Positions 16,188 through 32,652 of a stretch of 61,320 bases of DNA are shown in pieces (position 1 is the stretch's first letter; each line of letters opens with the position of its first letter). Both the position numbers and the translations under genes were made by a program. The stretch is from NCBI GenBank assembly GCA_902363875.1, contig CABJBO010000008.1, positions 11,983 through 73,302 of the forward strand, read 5' to 3'. The notes under the pieces were generated by a model that saw only the letters and a list, made by a program, of their open reading frames with translations, made no database searches and was not told the origin of the DNA. This DNA comes from Coriobacteriaceae bacterium. GTDB lineage: Bacteria > Actinomycetota > Coriobacteriia > Coriobacteriales > Coriobacteriaceae.

Positions 16188-16565
16188 ATGGCTAAGCTTA
16201 CCACCGATGAGATCATCGATGCTCTTAAGGAAATGACCCTTCTCGAGGCTTCCGAGCTCGTTAAGGCTATCGAGGACACCTTCGGCGTTTCCGCCGCTGC
16301 TCCTGCCGCTGTTGTCGCCGCTCCCGCTGCTGGCGCTGCTGAGGCCGAGGAGAAGACCGAGTTTGACGTCGTGCTCGAGGGCTTCGGCGACAACAAGATC
16401 CAGGTCATCAAGGCCGTCCGTGAGCTCACCAACCTTGGCCTGAAGGAGGCCAAGGAGGTCGTCGAGGGCGCTCCCAAGGCTGTTCTCGAGGGTGCCAAGA
16501 AGGAGGACGCCGAGGCTGCCAAGGAGAAGCTCGAGGCTGCTGGCGCTGCTGTCACCCTCAAGTAA
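16188..16565 (+). CDS. rplL: 50S ribosomal protein L7/L12
   Basis: A 125-residue stalk protein that recruits translation GTPases. An N-terminal dimerisation helix pair is followed by an Ala/Pro hinge ([19 protein letters not shown]) and the conserved C-terminal domain with [21 protein letters not shown]. The ATG at 16188 has AAAGGA upstream; earlier in-frame ATG codons encode non-homologous residues. Strong terminator follows. Confidence 0.98.
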   Translation: MAKLTTDEIIDALKEMTLLEASELVKAIEDTFGVSAAAPAAVVAAPAAGAAEAEEKTEFDVVLEGFGDNKIQVIKAVRELTNLGLKEAKEVVEGAPKAVLEGAKKEDAEAAKEKLEAAGAAVTLK

Positions 16566-16591
16566 TCAGGCTTTCTCGCCAGATTTCTTTG

Positions 16592-16631
16592 CAGACGGGG
16601 TTCGCATTGCGAGCCCCGTCTTTTTTGTTTT
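16592..16631 (+). terminator. Terminator of rplJ-rplL
   Basis: AGACGGGG pairs with CCCCGTCT with an extended inner stem, followed by a long T-run ending near 16631. Confidence 0.9.
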
Positions 16632-16879
16632 TCGGTTCCTCGACATCGGTTGCTCAAACTGCCATGTTCTGTGATTTGCGTCGTATCGCGTGCCCTGCCG
16701 TTGGGCAATAAAATTGCACCATTCGAGCAATAATTTGCGTTGACCTGCTGAAGAATTGTCTCTGCCTTGTAGCGACATATAGTTCCAGCGGTAAGATGCT
16801 TGGGTATCGCAATTTGGTCTGCGGCTGTGCGCCGCACGCACGGGGCGCTTTTGCGCCTGCGAAAGGATCTTTGAATAAC

Positions 16880-17788
16880 ATGAAGGCAATCATCCCCGCC
16901 GCCGGTCTTGGCACGCGTTTTCTGCCTGGCACCAAGTGCACGCCCAAAGAGATGCTGCCGGTGCTCGACAAGCCGGTCATCCAGTATGTCGTCGAGGAGG
17001 CACTCGACCCCGAGGAGGTCGACGATGCCATCATCGTTACTTCTCCCGGTAAGCCCGAGCTACTGAACTACTTCCAGCCCGACCGTTCGCTCGAGAACCT
17101 GTTGCGCGAGCGCGGTAAGAACGCCTATGCCGATGCCGTCGCCCACGCTGGCGGTATGCCGGTCGACTTCCGTTATCAGTACGAGCCCAAGGGCCTCGGC
17201 CATGCTATTCGCTCTGCTGCCGACGCCGTGGCAGGGGAGAACTTCCTGGTTCTTCTGGGCGACTACGTTGTGCCTAACCGCGATATCTGCGACAAGATGC
17301 TTGCCGTTTCCAAGGAGCACGGTGGCGCTTCGGTTATCGCCGTCGCTGCTTGCTCGCCCGAGGAAGTCAGCCGCTACGGCGTTATCGCCGGCGAGCGCGT
17401 CGGTTCGCTCGAGGGCGCCGAGGGCGTTGCCGATGTCGAGCCGGGCGCTGTCTGGCGTATCGGCGGTCTGGTCGAGAAGCCCGCTCCCGAGGCGGCTCCG
17501 TCCAACCTGTACATCGTCGGTCGCTACCTGCTGAGCCCGCTGGTCATGGACTTGCTGGCAGATCAGCAGGCCGGCAAGGGCGGCGAGATCCAGCTCACCG
17601 ACGCCATGGCCCGTTCGCTCGACCGCGAAGCCATGTACGCAGTCGTCATCGACCCGCTGTCGGGCTACGACACCGGCACTCCCTCTGGCTGGATGGCCAC
17701 CAACGCCCTCATGGCTGCAAGCGACCCCCGCTTTGCCGATGCCTTCTGGGACGCCATCGACGAGCGCGGCGGATTGATGCGCAAGTAA
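16880..17788 (+). CDS. galU: UTP-glucose-1-phosphate uridylyltransferase
   Basis: A 302-residue nucleotidyltransferase making UDP-glucose from UTP and glucose-1-phosphate for cell-envelope sugars and galactose metabolism. The N-terminal nucleotide-binding motif is AAGLGTRFLPGTKCTPKEMLP, followed by GLGHAI and VLLGDYV, with EIQLTDAM near the end. The ATG at 16880 has GAAAGGA upstream; an in-frame longer form from 16796 would add unrelated residues. It stands alone between two terminators. Family confident. Confidence 0.94.
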   Translation: MKAIIPAAGLGTRFLPGTKCTPKEMLPVLDKPVIQYVVEEALDPEEVDDAIIVTSPGKPELLNYFQPDRSLENLLRERGKNAYADAVAHAGGMPVDFRYQYEPKGLGHAIRSAADAVAGENFLVLLGDYVVPNRDICDKMLAVSKEHGGASVIAVAACSPEEVSRYGVIAGERVGSLEGAEGVADVEPGAVWRIGGLVEKPAPEAAPSNLYIVGRYLLSPLVMDLLADQQAGKGGEIQLTDAMARSLDREAMYAVVIDPLSGYDTGTPSGWMATNALMAASDPRFADAFWDAIDERGGLMRK

Positions 17789-17808
17789 GCCTTCGGGCAC
17801 CGACATTT

Positions 17809-17842
17809 ACGGGCGTGGACCTCGGTTCGCGCCCGTTTTTTA
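17809..17842 (+). terminator. Terminator of galU
   Basis: ACGGGCG pairs with CGCCCGT across a 14-base loop and six T residues follow. Confidence 0.85.
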
Positions 17843-17883
17843 TAAGAGCTGCGATTGCTAGCTCTCTGTTCACATAAAATATA

Positions 17884-17897
17884 TGAACAGATGTTCG
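17884..17897. promoter_or_regulatory. SOS-box-like sequence upstream of rpoB
   Basis: TGAACAGATGTTCG matches the Gram-positive LexA consensus CGAACRNRYGTTCG at all but the first base. It overlaps a larger inverted repeat CTGTTCA...TGAACAG. No typical SOS gene is next to it; the closest downstream start is rpoB. Confidence 0.4.
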
Positions 17898-17974
17898 ATA
17901 CACATACATCTACCTGCGTGTTTTCTGTCGAAAAACTTTGCTACTCCAAAAACTCAATCGCGTCAAGGCTTTTC

Positions 17975-18002
17975 TTGCCCAACGGTCGGTACCTGATAAA
18001 CT
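17975..18002 (+). promoter_or_regulatory. Candidate promoter of rpoB-rpoC
   Basis: TTGCCC (17975-17980) and TAAACT (17997-18002) with 16-base spacing, about 75 bases before the rpoB start. Confidence 0.5.
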
Positions 18003-18075
18003 ATTAGGTTGCGATAACTGGCGAAGCTATGCCTCGCCAACCCACCGAGCATTTCCGTGAAGGAGGAAAAACCTG

Positions 18076-21567
<3,492 letters not shown>

Positions 21568-21573
21568 TTGACT

Positions 21574-26049
<4,476 letters not shown>

Positions 26050-26093
26050 TTAGTTCCGCCGTTCTAACGAACGGCGGCGACCTCCGTCGCTGC

Positions 26094-26193
26094 GCGGCCC
26101 CCAGAGCTACAATCTGTCATTCAAAAGGCAGGGCATGACCAAAAGGTCAATGCCCTGCCTTTTTCATGCCACCTTGTACGCTCTGGGGGCCGC
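26094..26193 (+). repeat. Nested bulged hairpin element, copy 2; rpoC terminator
   Basis: Outer arms are 26094-26112 and 26174-26193. The inner stem, AAAAGGCAGGGCATGACC with its bulged complement, has loop AAAA and ends in TTTTT, so it should terminate rpoBC transcripts. The conserved internal-loop bases CAATCTG and CACCTTG, and both bulges, match copy 1 at 2991-3089, while stem bases differ in a compensated way. Confidence 0.85.
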
Positions 26194-26357
26194 TCGCTTG
26201 CGTATGCTCAACTTGTTGCGTTCCGTTGATCACTTGCAAAAAAGGACAGGTTTATTTTGGTAGTTTTTCCTGCTTGAATTTGAAACATTCCGTTTGGTCA
26301 AAGCGTATCTATGGTGAGGGCCCCATCAAGAACCATCAGTGTCACCGGGAGGTGATT

Positions 26358-26876
26358 ATGGAAGAACAAGCTTTTAGACAGGCGGTCGAGGATCACCGAG
26401 ATGTCGTGTTCCGAATCGCCTTGACGTATCTGCGTGATCGCGCTGACGCCGACGATGTCGCTCAAGACGTCTTTCTAAAGTTACTCAAAAGCGATACGCA
26501 TTTTGAAAGCTGGGAGCATCTTCGTCGATGGCTCATCCGGGTCACGATCAATGAATGCAAATCTCTCTTTCGAAAGCCGTGGAGGCGCGTGGAGGATATT
26601 GAAAGTCTGACCGATTCGCTCTTGACGGCGCAGGACGAGACCAAGGCCGTCCTATTAGACGTCATGCGGCTTCCGGAACGATTCCGTATCTCCATCGTGC
26701 TCTATTACTATCTGGGCTTCTCGACTTCAGAAATTGCCGAGTTACTGCATGTGCCAGCCGCGACCGTTCGAACGCGTTTAGCTCGCGGCAGATCGAAGCT
26801 CAAGTTCATCCTAGAGGAGGGCGACCGTGAAATCCAACCAGATCAAGCAGGCCTTCGAGTCCGTCCAAGCCGATAG
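26358..26876 (+). CDS. ECF-type RNA polymerase sigma factor
   Basis: A 172-residue sigma factor with only regions 2 and 4. Region 2 is VVFRIALTYLRDRADADDVAQDVFLKLL (residues about 14-42); region 4 is LPERFRISIVLYYYLGFSTSEIAELLHVPAATVRTRLARGRSKLK (about 105-150) with a clear helix-turn-helix. GGGAGGTGATT precedes the ATG; longer in-frame starts are unsupported. Its last 50 bases overlap the next gene, a membrane protein likely to be its anti-sigma factor. The signal it answers to is not evident. Confidence 0.92.
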   Translation: MEEQAFRQAVEDHRDVVFRIALTYLRDRADADDVAQDVFLKLLKSDTHFESWEHLRRWLIRVTINECKSLFRKPWRRVEDIESLTDSLLTAQDETKAVLLDVMRLPERFRISIVLYYYLGFSTSEIAELLHVPAATVRTRLARGRSKLKFILEEGDREIQPDQAGLRVRPSR

Positions 26877-27903
26877 CGATCTTGCTGACCGTGTTCTTTA
26901 TGCCGCTGCTGGCGAGCCGCTTCGCCGAAAGGGTCACGCGAAGCCTCTGTATGTTGCCGTAATCGGATGTCTTGCCGGAGTGCTGGCGACCGGAGGGGTC
27001 GCCTACGCTGTTGTCAATTCCAGTTATTTTGCCTCTGCCTGGGGAAACCATGGCAACGGAGAGTCCGTTACCTGGACAAATGGCGGCTCGTCGGGGACGA
27101 AATATACCTACACCAGAGAGTTTGGTGATGGTATCGCGCCCCAAAGCCTGGAGGGTGCAGTCCAGAAGGTCAATCTGTCCGTCGAGGGCAACGGCTATAC
27201 GCTCGACATTCATGAGATGGCAATCGACGAGAACGGTTGCGGTGCTGTGACGTTTACATTGTCCAATCCGAATGGCGTTAGCTACTACAAGCCGGCGGCA
27301 GAGCTTGGCGAACTTGTTCTCTATGGTGAAGAAGAAGGGGGCGTCAGTACACCCAGCATGAACTTCGGCGAGGAATGGGCTGATACACGCTGCACCATTG
27401 ATAAAGACACATCAAGCGACACGGTCATTAACGGCACGATGTACTTTGCATCTTGGAATCGCGATCGAGATTTACGACATGCGGTCACCTGGAATATCAG
27501 TTGGACGGAGGGCAAAGGTGAGGATGCGAAGGTGATCGAGGTATCGACGCCAGAGTTTAACGTCGGAGCGCACGTCGATACAAAGGAGCTCCGCTCCGAC
27601 GACTCGCCTCTCGAGATCAGCCCGTTTTCCATCCAGACGCACATCGATGATCTGGGCTATGAAGCAGTTGATCATAAACTGACCGTCAGCTACAAGGATG
27701 GATCGGAGCAGATTATCGAAGATGACGACGCAGGGGCGTACAATTTCTATGTTTCGATGGCGCGCAATAGCGGAGAGAACATCTGGGTTCCGACAAAACT
27801 GATCAATGTCGATCAAGTGGTCTCGGTGACCCTCGAGGGCACGAGATGCACATCAACAGGAGAGACCGAAACAGAAGTACCCTTTACCATCGTCTATTCG
27901 TAA
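26827..27903 (+). CDS. Putative anti-sigma factor, membrane-anchored (DUF4179-like)
   Basis: A 358-residue protein starting with GTG behind GAGGAGGG, overlapping the ECF sigma gene by 50 bases. About 35 N-terminal cytoplasmic residues (IKQAFESVQADSDLADRVL) are followed by one membrane helix (about 40-62, YVAVIGCLAGVLATGGVAYAVV), then a large extracytoplasmic beta-rich domain rich in Asp and Gly. This layout and the coupling to the sigma factor fit an anti-sigma factor that senses an envelope signal. No zinc-binding ASD motif is seen, so binding to the sigma factor is inference. Confidence 0.75.
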   Translation: MKSNQIKQAFESVQADSDLADRVLYAAAGEPLRRKGHAKPLYVAVIGCLAGVLATGGVAYAVVNSSYFASAWGNHGNGESVTWTNGGSSGTKYTYTREFGDGIAPQSLEGAVQKVNLSVEGNGYTLDIHEMAIDENGCGAVTFTLSNPNGVSYYKPAAELGELVLYGEEEGGVSTPSMNFGEEWADTRCTIDKDTSSDTVINGTMYFASWNRDRDLRHAVTWNISWTEGKGEDAKVIEVSTPEFNVGAHVDTKELRSDDSPLEISPFSIQTHIDDLGYEAVDHKLTVSYKDGSEQIIEDDDAGAYNFYVSMARNSGENIWVPTKLINVDQVVSVTLEGTRCTSTGETETEVPFTIVYS

Positions 27904-27909
27904 GGTCTA

Positions 27910-27943
27910 GGCCGCTTCCTGCTAGAGGAAGCGGCCATTTTTG
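27910..27943 (+). terminator. Terminator of the ECF sigma operon
   Basis: A perfect 11-bp stem, GGCCGCTTCCT with AGGAAGCGGCC, five-base loop, then ATTTTT. Confidence 0.95.
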
Positions 27944-28050
27944 CGTTACATGGAGGGCTGGAATGGGCACTTGCGCACAGGCGGGGATTCCTTTTATGGA
28001 GGCTTTGCGGAAATATGGCTATTTTGGGATACGCCCGGCGGCGTGGTCTG

Positions 28051-28079
28051 TTGACGGCACAGCTAACGGCACGTATCCT
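28051..28079 (+). promoter_or_regulatory. Promoter of the rpsL-rpsG-fusA operon
   Basis: TTGACG (28051-28056), 17-base spacer, TATCCT (28074-28079): close to the sigma-70 consensus and about 95 bases upstream of rpsL. Confidence 0.75.
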
Positions 28080-28172
28080 ATCGAACTGCGTGTTTCGTAG
28101 GGGGATGCTGACCCCTCGATTCAAGCCGTTGCACTTTACAGAAAGCTGGAATCATTCGAGAAGGAGTACGCT

Positions 28173-28550
28173 TTGCCTACTATTAACCAGCTGGTTCGCC
28201 AGGGCCGTCGTTCCGTGCCCAAGAAGTCCAAGAACGCTGCTCTGCAGCACAACTCCCAGAAGCGCGGCGTGTGCACCCGCGTCTTCACCACGAGCCCCAA
28301 GAAGCCGAACTCGGCTCTTCGTAAGGTTGCCCGTGTTCGCCTTGTCAACGGCATCGAAGTTACTGCTTACATCCCGGGTGAGGGCCACAACCTGCAGGAG
28401 CACTCCATCGTGCTCGTCCGCGGCGGTCGTGTCCGTGACCTCCCTGGTGTCCGTTATCACGTCATCCGTGGCGCCTACGACGCTGCTCCGGTCCAGAACC
28501 GTATGCAGGCCCGTTCCAAGTACGGTGCTAAGCGCCCCAAGGCCAAATAA
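28173..28550 (+). CDS. rpsL: 30S ribosomal protein S12
   Basis: A 125-residue decoding-centre protein. [16 protein letters not shown] and [15 protein letters not shown] are diagnostic; the streptomycin-region lysine of PKKPNS is the wild-type residue. The start is TTG at 28173 behind AGAAGGAG. First gene of the str operon, with rpsG and fusA following. Confidence 0.98.
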   Translation: MPTINQLVRQGRRSVPKKSKNAALQHNSQKRGVCTRVFTTSPKKPNSALRKVARVRLVNGIEVTAYIPGEGHNLQEHSIVLVRGGRVRDLPGVRYHVIRGAYDAAPVQNRMQARSKYGAKRPKAK

Positions 28551-28623
28551 GCCAGATAACGTTTTGATACTTTCGCCGTGTGCCGCCTAAGGGCCGCACG
28601 GTAGACACTTAAGGAGATTTCAC

Positions 28624-29097
28624 ATGCCGCGTCGTGCAGCAGCTAATCGTCGTGAGGTTCAGCCTGACGCCGTTTACAACAACCGCCTGGTGACTCAGCT
28701 CATCAACAAGGTCCTTCTTGACGGCAAGAAGGCCACCGCTGAGCGCATCGTTTACACCGCTTTCGAGATCGTTGCCGAGAAGTCCGAGGGTGGCGACGCT
28801 CTCGCTACCTTCAAGAAGGCTATGGACAACGTCAAGCCCACGCTCGAGGTTAAGCCCAAGCGTGTCGGTGGCGCTACCTATCAGGTCCCGATGGAGGTCA
28901 ACTCCCGTCGTTCCACCGCTCTGGGTATCCGCTGGATCGTCAACTTCTCCCGCGCTCGCAAGGAGAAGACCATGGCCGAGCGTCTCGCCAACGAGATCCT
29001 CGACGCTTCCAACGGCCTGGGCGCTTCCGTCAAGAAGCGTGAGGACGTCTTCAAGATGGCCGAGGCCAACCGCGCGTTCTCTCACTATCGTTGGTAA
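28624..29097 (+). CDS. rpsG: 30S ribosomal protein S7
   Basis: A 157-residue primary 16S rRNA-binding protein that nucleates the 30S head. [15 protein letters not shown] and [30 protein letters not shown] are typical. AAGGAGA precedes the ATG. Length fits the family. In many bacteria S7 represses this operon; no control structure was identified here. Confidence 0.98.
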   Translation: MPRRAAANRREVQPDAVYNNRLVTQLINKVLLDGKKATAERIVYTAFEIVAEKSEGGDALATFKKAMDNVKPTLEVKPKRVGGATYQVPMEVNSRRSTALGIRWIVNFSRARKEKTMAERLANEILDASNGLGASVKKREDVFKMAEANRAFSHYRW

Positions 29098-29116
29098 GTT
29101 AAGGTAAGGAACTAAC

Positions 29117-31216
29117 ATGGCTAAGCCTAAGTACAAGCTTTCCGATACCCGTAACATCGGCATCATGGCCCACATCGATGCCGGTAAGACCACCACGACC
29201 GAGCGTATTCTTTACTACACCGGTAAGACCCACAAGATCGGTGAGGTCCATGAGGGCGCTGCCACCATGGACTGGATGGTTCAGGAGCAGGAGCGCGGCG
29301 TAACCATTACCTCCGCTGCTACCACGTGCTTCTGGAACAAGGACGGCAAGGACTACCGCATCCAGATCATCGACACCCCGGGCCACGTTGACTTCACCGC
29401 CGAGGTCGAGCGCTGCCTGCGCGTCCTCGATGGCGCTGTCGCCGTCTTCGACGCCGTTGCCGGCGTTCAGCCCCAGTCTGAGACCGTTTGGCGTCAGGCT
29501 TCTACCTTCAACGTCCCCCGCATCGCCTTCATCAACAAGTATGACCGCGTGGGCGCTGACTTCTTCAACGCTATCGAGACCATGAAGGATCGTCTCGACG
29601 CCAACGCCGTGGCCGCTCAGGTCCCGATGGGCGCCGAGGACAACTTCTGGGGCGTCATCGACCTGGTCACCATGACTGCATGGGACTTCAAGGCCGACGA
29701 GAAGGGTATGACCTACCCCGAGCCGATGGACGAGATCCCGGCTGAGTTCGCCGACATCGCTGCCACCAAGCGCGAGGAGCTCCTCGACGCTGCTGCCAGC
29801 TTTGACGACGAGCTCATGGAGAAGATCCTCATGGAGGAGGACTTCACCGTCGAGGAGCTCAAGGCTGCTCTGCGCAAGGGCGTTCTGGCCAACGAGCTCA
29901 ACCTCGTCTTCGTGGGTTCCGCCTACAAGAACAAGGGCGTTCAGGAGCTGCTCGACGCTGTCGTCGACTACCTGCCCAGCCCGCTTGACGTCGAGGCCGT
30001 CACCGGTACCGATCCGGACACCGGCGAGGAGATCCAGCGTCATCCTTCCTTCGACGAGCCCTTCTCCGGCCTGGTCTTCAAGATCATGACCGACCCGTTC
30101 GTCGGTAAGCTCACCTACGTCCGCGTTTACTCCGGCCGCGCCGAGTCCGGCTCCTACGTTGTCAACGCTTCCAACGGTCAGCGCGAGCGCCTCGGCCGCA
30201 TCCTCGAGATGAACGCCGCCGAGCGTATCGACCGTGACGACGCTGCCGCCGGCGACATCGTCGCTTGCGTCGGCTTCAAGAACTCCACCACCGGTGACAC
30301 CCTGTGCGCCGAGGGCAAGGAGATCGTCCTCGAGAAGATCGAGTTCGCTAAGCCCGTTATTGACGTTGCCATCGAGCCCAAGACCAAGGCCGAGCAGGAC
30401 AAGATGTCCCTGGCTCTGACCAAGCTCGCCGAGGAGGACCCGACCTTCCAGGTGTCCACCAACCACGAGACCGGCCAGACCATCATCGCCGGCATGGGCG
30501 AGCTGCACCTCGAGATCATCGTCGACCGTCTGCTCCGCGAGTTCAAGGTTGACGCTAACGTCGGTAAGCCCCAGGTTGCCTACCGCGAGACCGCCGGTCA
30601 CGACGTCGAGAAGGCTGAGGGCAAGTTCGTCCGTCAGTCCGGCGGTCGCGGTCAGTACGGCCACGCCGTCATCAAGCTCGAGAAGATGGAGGAGGGCTTC
30701 GGCTACGAGTTCGTCAACGCTATCGTCGGCGGCGTCGTGCCCAAGGAGTACATCCCGTCCATCGACAAGGGCATCCAGGAGGCCCTGAACACCGGTGTTA
30801 TCGCCGGCTTCCCGGTCCTCGACGTTAAGGTCACCCTGTTCGACGGTTCTTACCACGAGGTCGACTCCTCCGAGGCCGCCTTCAAGATCGCCGGTTCCAT
30901 GGCTATCAAGGACGCTCTCAAGAAGTCCGATCCGCAGCTGCTCGAGCCGATCATGGCTGTCGAGGTCGAGACCCCCGAGCAGTACATGGGCGACGTTATG
31001 GGCAACCTCTCCGGTCGCCGCGGCAAGATCGAGGGCATGGAGGATCGCAAGAACAGCAAGCTCATCCGTGCCAAGGTGCCGCTGGGCGAGATGTTCGGTT
31101 ACGCTACCGACCTTCGCTCCCAGACCCAGGGCCGTGCATCCTACACGATGCAGTTCGACTCTTATGAGCCCGCGCCCAAGTCCATCGTGGACGAGGTCAT
31201 GAGCAAGAACGCCTAA
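29117..31216 (+). CDS. fusA: Elongation factor G
   Basis: A 699-residue translocation GTPase. G1 [14 protein letters not shown]2 [11 protein letters not shown]3 DTPGHVDF are visible near the N-terminus; an unusual point is G4, read here as NKYDR where NKMDR is common. Domains II-V follow ([36 protein letters not shown]). A weak AAGGA lies upstream of the ATG. In most bacteria tuf follows; here rpsJ follows directly, so tuf is elsewhere. Confidence 0.97.
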   Translation: MAKPKYKLSDTRNIGIMAHIDAGKTTTTERILYYTGKTHKIGEVHEGAATMDWMVQEQERGVTITSAATTCFWNKDGKDYRIQIIDTPGHVDFTAEVERCLRVLDGAVAVFDAVAGVQPQSETVWRQASTFNVPRIAFINKYDRVGADFFNAIETMKDRLDANAVAAQVPMGAEDNFWGVIDLVTMTAWDFKADEKGMTYPEPMDEIPAEFADIAATKREELLDAAASFDDELMEKILMEEDFTVEELKAALRKGVLANELNLVFVGSAYKNKGVQELLDAVVDYLPSPLDVEAVTGTDPDTGEEIQRHPSFDEPFSGLVFKIMTDPFVGKLTYVRVYSGRAESGSYVVNASNGQRERLGRILEMNAAERIDRDDAAAGDIVACVGFKNSTTGDTLCAEGKEIVLEKIEFAKPVIDVAIEPKTKAEQDKMSLALTKLAEEDPTFQVSTNHETGQTIIAGMGELHLEIIVDRLLREFKVDANVGKPQVAYRETAGHDVEKAEGKFVRQSGGRGQYGHAVIKLEKMEEGFGYEFVNAIVGGVVPKEYIPSIDKGIQEALNTGVIAGFPVLDVKVTLFDGSYHEVDSSEAAFKIAGSMAIKDALKKSDPQLLEPIMAVEVETPEQYMGDVMGNLSGRRGKIEGMEDRKNSKLIRAKVPLGEMFGYATDLRSQTQGRASYTMQFDSYEPAPKSIVDEVMSKNA

Positions 31217-31276
31217 GTTCGAGCTCCCTGTTACGTAATCCGCGAGAACATCTCTCGCACTCTTTGGAGGTTTAAG

Positions 31277-31585
31277 TTGGCTACCCAGAAGATCCGCATT
31301 CGCCTCAAGGGCTATGATCACGAGGTCGTCGATCAGTCCGCGAAGCTCATCGTCGAGACCGCTCAGAAGACCGGTGCTCGCGTTTCCGGTCCTGTCCCCC
31401 TGCCCACCGAGCGCAACCTGTACACGGTTATCCGCTCGCCGCACGTGAACAAGGACTCCCGTGAGCAGTTCGAGATGCGCACCCACAAGCGCCTCATCGA
31501 CATCCTCGACCCCACCTCGGGCACCGTTGATTCGCTCATGCGTCTCGACCTCCCCGCTGGCGTCGACATCGACATCAAGCTCTAA
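31277..31585 (+). CDS. rpsJ: 30S ribosomal protein S10
   Basis: A 102-residue protein that also serves as NusE in antitermination. [18 protein letters not shown] and [16 protein letters not shown] are typical. The start is TTG at 31277 behind TTTGGAGG. It is the first gene of the classical S10 operon, yet a terminator follows directly and the next S10-operon gene, rplC, is about 14 kb away. Confidence 0.97.
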   Translation: MATQKIRIRLKGYDHEVVDQSAKLIVETAQKTGARVSGPVPLPTERNLYTVIRSPHVNKDSREQFEMRTHKRLIDILDPTSGTVDSLMRLDLPAGVDIDIKL

Positions 31586-31606
31586 GCGATATCGCTCATA
31601 GCTTAC

Positions 31607-31644
31607 AGAGCCCCGCTGCCATTACGGTAGCGGGGCTCTTTTGT
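31607..31644 (+). terminator. Terminator after rpsJ
   Basis: AGAGCCCCGCT pairs with AGCGGGGCTCT, extended by GCC/GGT, followed by TTTTGTTTT. Confidence 0.93.
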
Positions 31645-31701
31645 TTTGCATGATGGGTTTTGACCGCCTGGTAATGCTGCTGAGTAGGTGGCTGCGGCGC
31701 C

Positions 31702-32478
31702 CTATTCGCCCAAGGGGCGCAGCGACGCCTCCTCAAAATGGAAGGATCGCAAGCCGTCTTCCGTTTCGACACACGCGCGTCCAAAGGTATCGACGGTTTT
31801 AAAGATGCCTCGCGCCAGCTCGTCACCGGCAGGGGAGCGGGCGATAACGTGCTTTCCAATCCAATTGAGGTGAGCGACATATTCGCCGTGGACGGGCGCG
31901 AGCGGTCCGGCGTTTTCTTCCATGGCGTTGAGCAGATCTGCCCACGCGTCTACAGCGTTTACGACGGTGTGATAGACCTCATCGAGGAGCATATCGACGG
32001 CGGGAACGTTCTCGTTGAGGTCCGAGAGACCGATTGCCGGCAGGCCACCATCGGGCACCTCCGCGGGCACATAGTTCACGTTGACGCCGATGCCACAGAC
32101 CGCAAAGGGGTTGCCTTCGTTATCGCGTGCGGCTTCGACCAGAATGCCGCCGAGTTTGCGTCCACGCGCGACCAGGTCGTTGGGCCATTTGAGGCCAATC
32201 TCGTTTGCAAGACCCTGTTTTTCGAGCGCCTCGAGCACCGCTAGGCCGCTGACGGCGGCAAGGCCAGAGTACTTGGCGGGATCAACACGAGGACGTAGGA
32301 CAATCGAGAGTAACAGATTGCCGGCGGTTGAATCCCACTTGTGGCCGCGCCGGCCGCGTCCTGCTGTCTGAGCCCGGGCGGCAAGTCCTGTGCCGTGCGG
32401 CGCTCCCTGTTTTCCTGCTTCGAGCAGGTCATCGTTGGTCGATCCGGTTACGTCGACTATCGTTAATTTGGCATCCAT
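31702..32478 (-). CDS. birA: Biotin-[acetyl-CoA-carboxylase] ligase
   Basis: A 258-residue biotin protein ligase that attaches biotin to AccB. GSTNDD, TAGRGRRGHKWDS (biotinyl-AMP site) and LKWPNDL are present. It lacks the N-terminal winged helix, so it is a monofunctional group I ligase and cannot itself repress genes. The start at 32478 has AAGGAGG upstream, somewhat far. It is divergent from the fatty acid operon that encodes its substrate AccB (K124). Confidence 0.93.
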   Translation of the reverse strand: MDAKLTIVDVTGSTNDDLLEAGKQGAPHGTGLAARAQTAGRGRRGHKWDSTAGNLLLSIVLRPRVDPAKYSGLAAVSGLAVLEALEKQGLANEIGLKWPNDLVARGRKLGGILVEAARDNEGNPFAVCGIGVNVNYVPAEVPDGGLPAIGLSDLNENVPAVDMLLDEVYHTVVNAVDAWADLLNAMEENAGPLAPVHGEYVAHLNWIGKHVIARSPAGDELARGIFKTVDTFGRACVETEDGLRSFHFEEASLRPLGE

Positions 32479-32570
32479 AACGGCTGCTACCTCCTTAATG
32501 AATAAGTGAATAACGCAATGGTGTCGAGAGAGACACAATGTGAAGCCTTTGTCGCATTTGGACAATTTAA

Positions 32571-32586
32571 TGTTAACACGTTAACA
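32571..32586 (+). promoter_or_regulatory. Candidate fatty-acid operon operator, site 1
   Basis: TGTTAACACGTTAACA consists of perfect 7-base inverted arms with a 2-base centre. It lies in the birA-fabH divergent region, just upstream of a TATCCT -10-like sequence (32602-32607). Confidence 0.6.
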
Positions 32587-32618
32587 ACGACTGAAATGCG
32601 CTATCCTCTCTTGGTCGA

Positions 32619-32634
32619 TGTAAACACGTCAACA
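32619..32634 (+). promoter_or_regulatory. Candidate fatty-acid operon operator, site 2
   Basis: TGTAAACACGTCAACA matches site 1 at 14 of 16 bases, with 48 bases between equivalent positions. It lies between the putative start of transcription and the fabH ribosome site. Confidence 0.55.
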
Positions 32635-32652
32635 ACTCAAAGGAGGTTAGTG

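Noticed and set aside
29099..31486. A 795-codon minus-strand frame over fusA
   Set aside because: Shadow of fusA codon bias; same composition as the rpoBC shadow.
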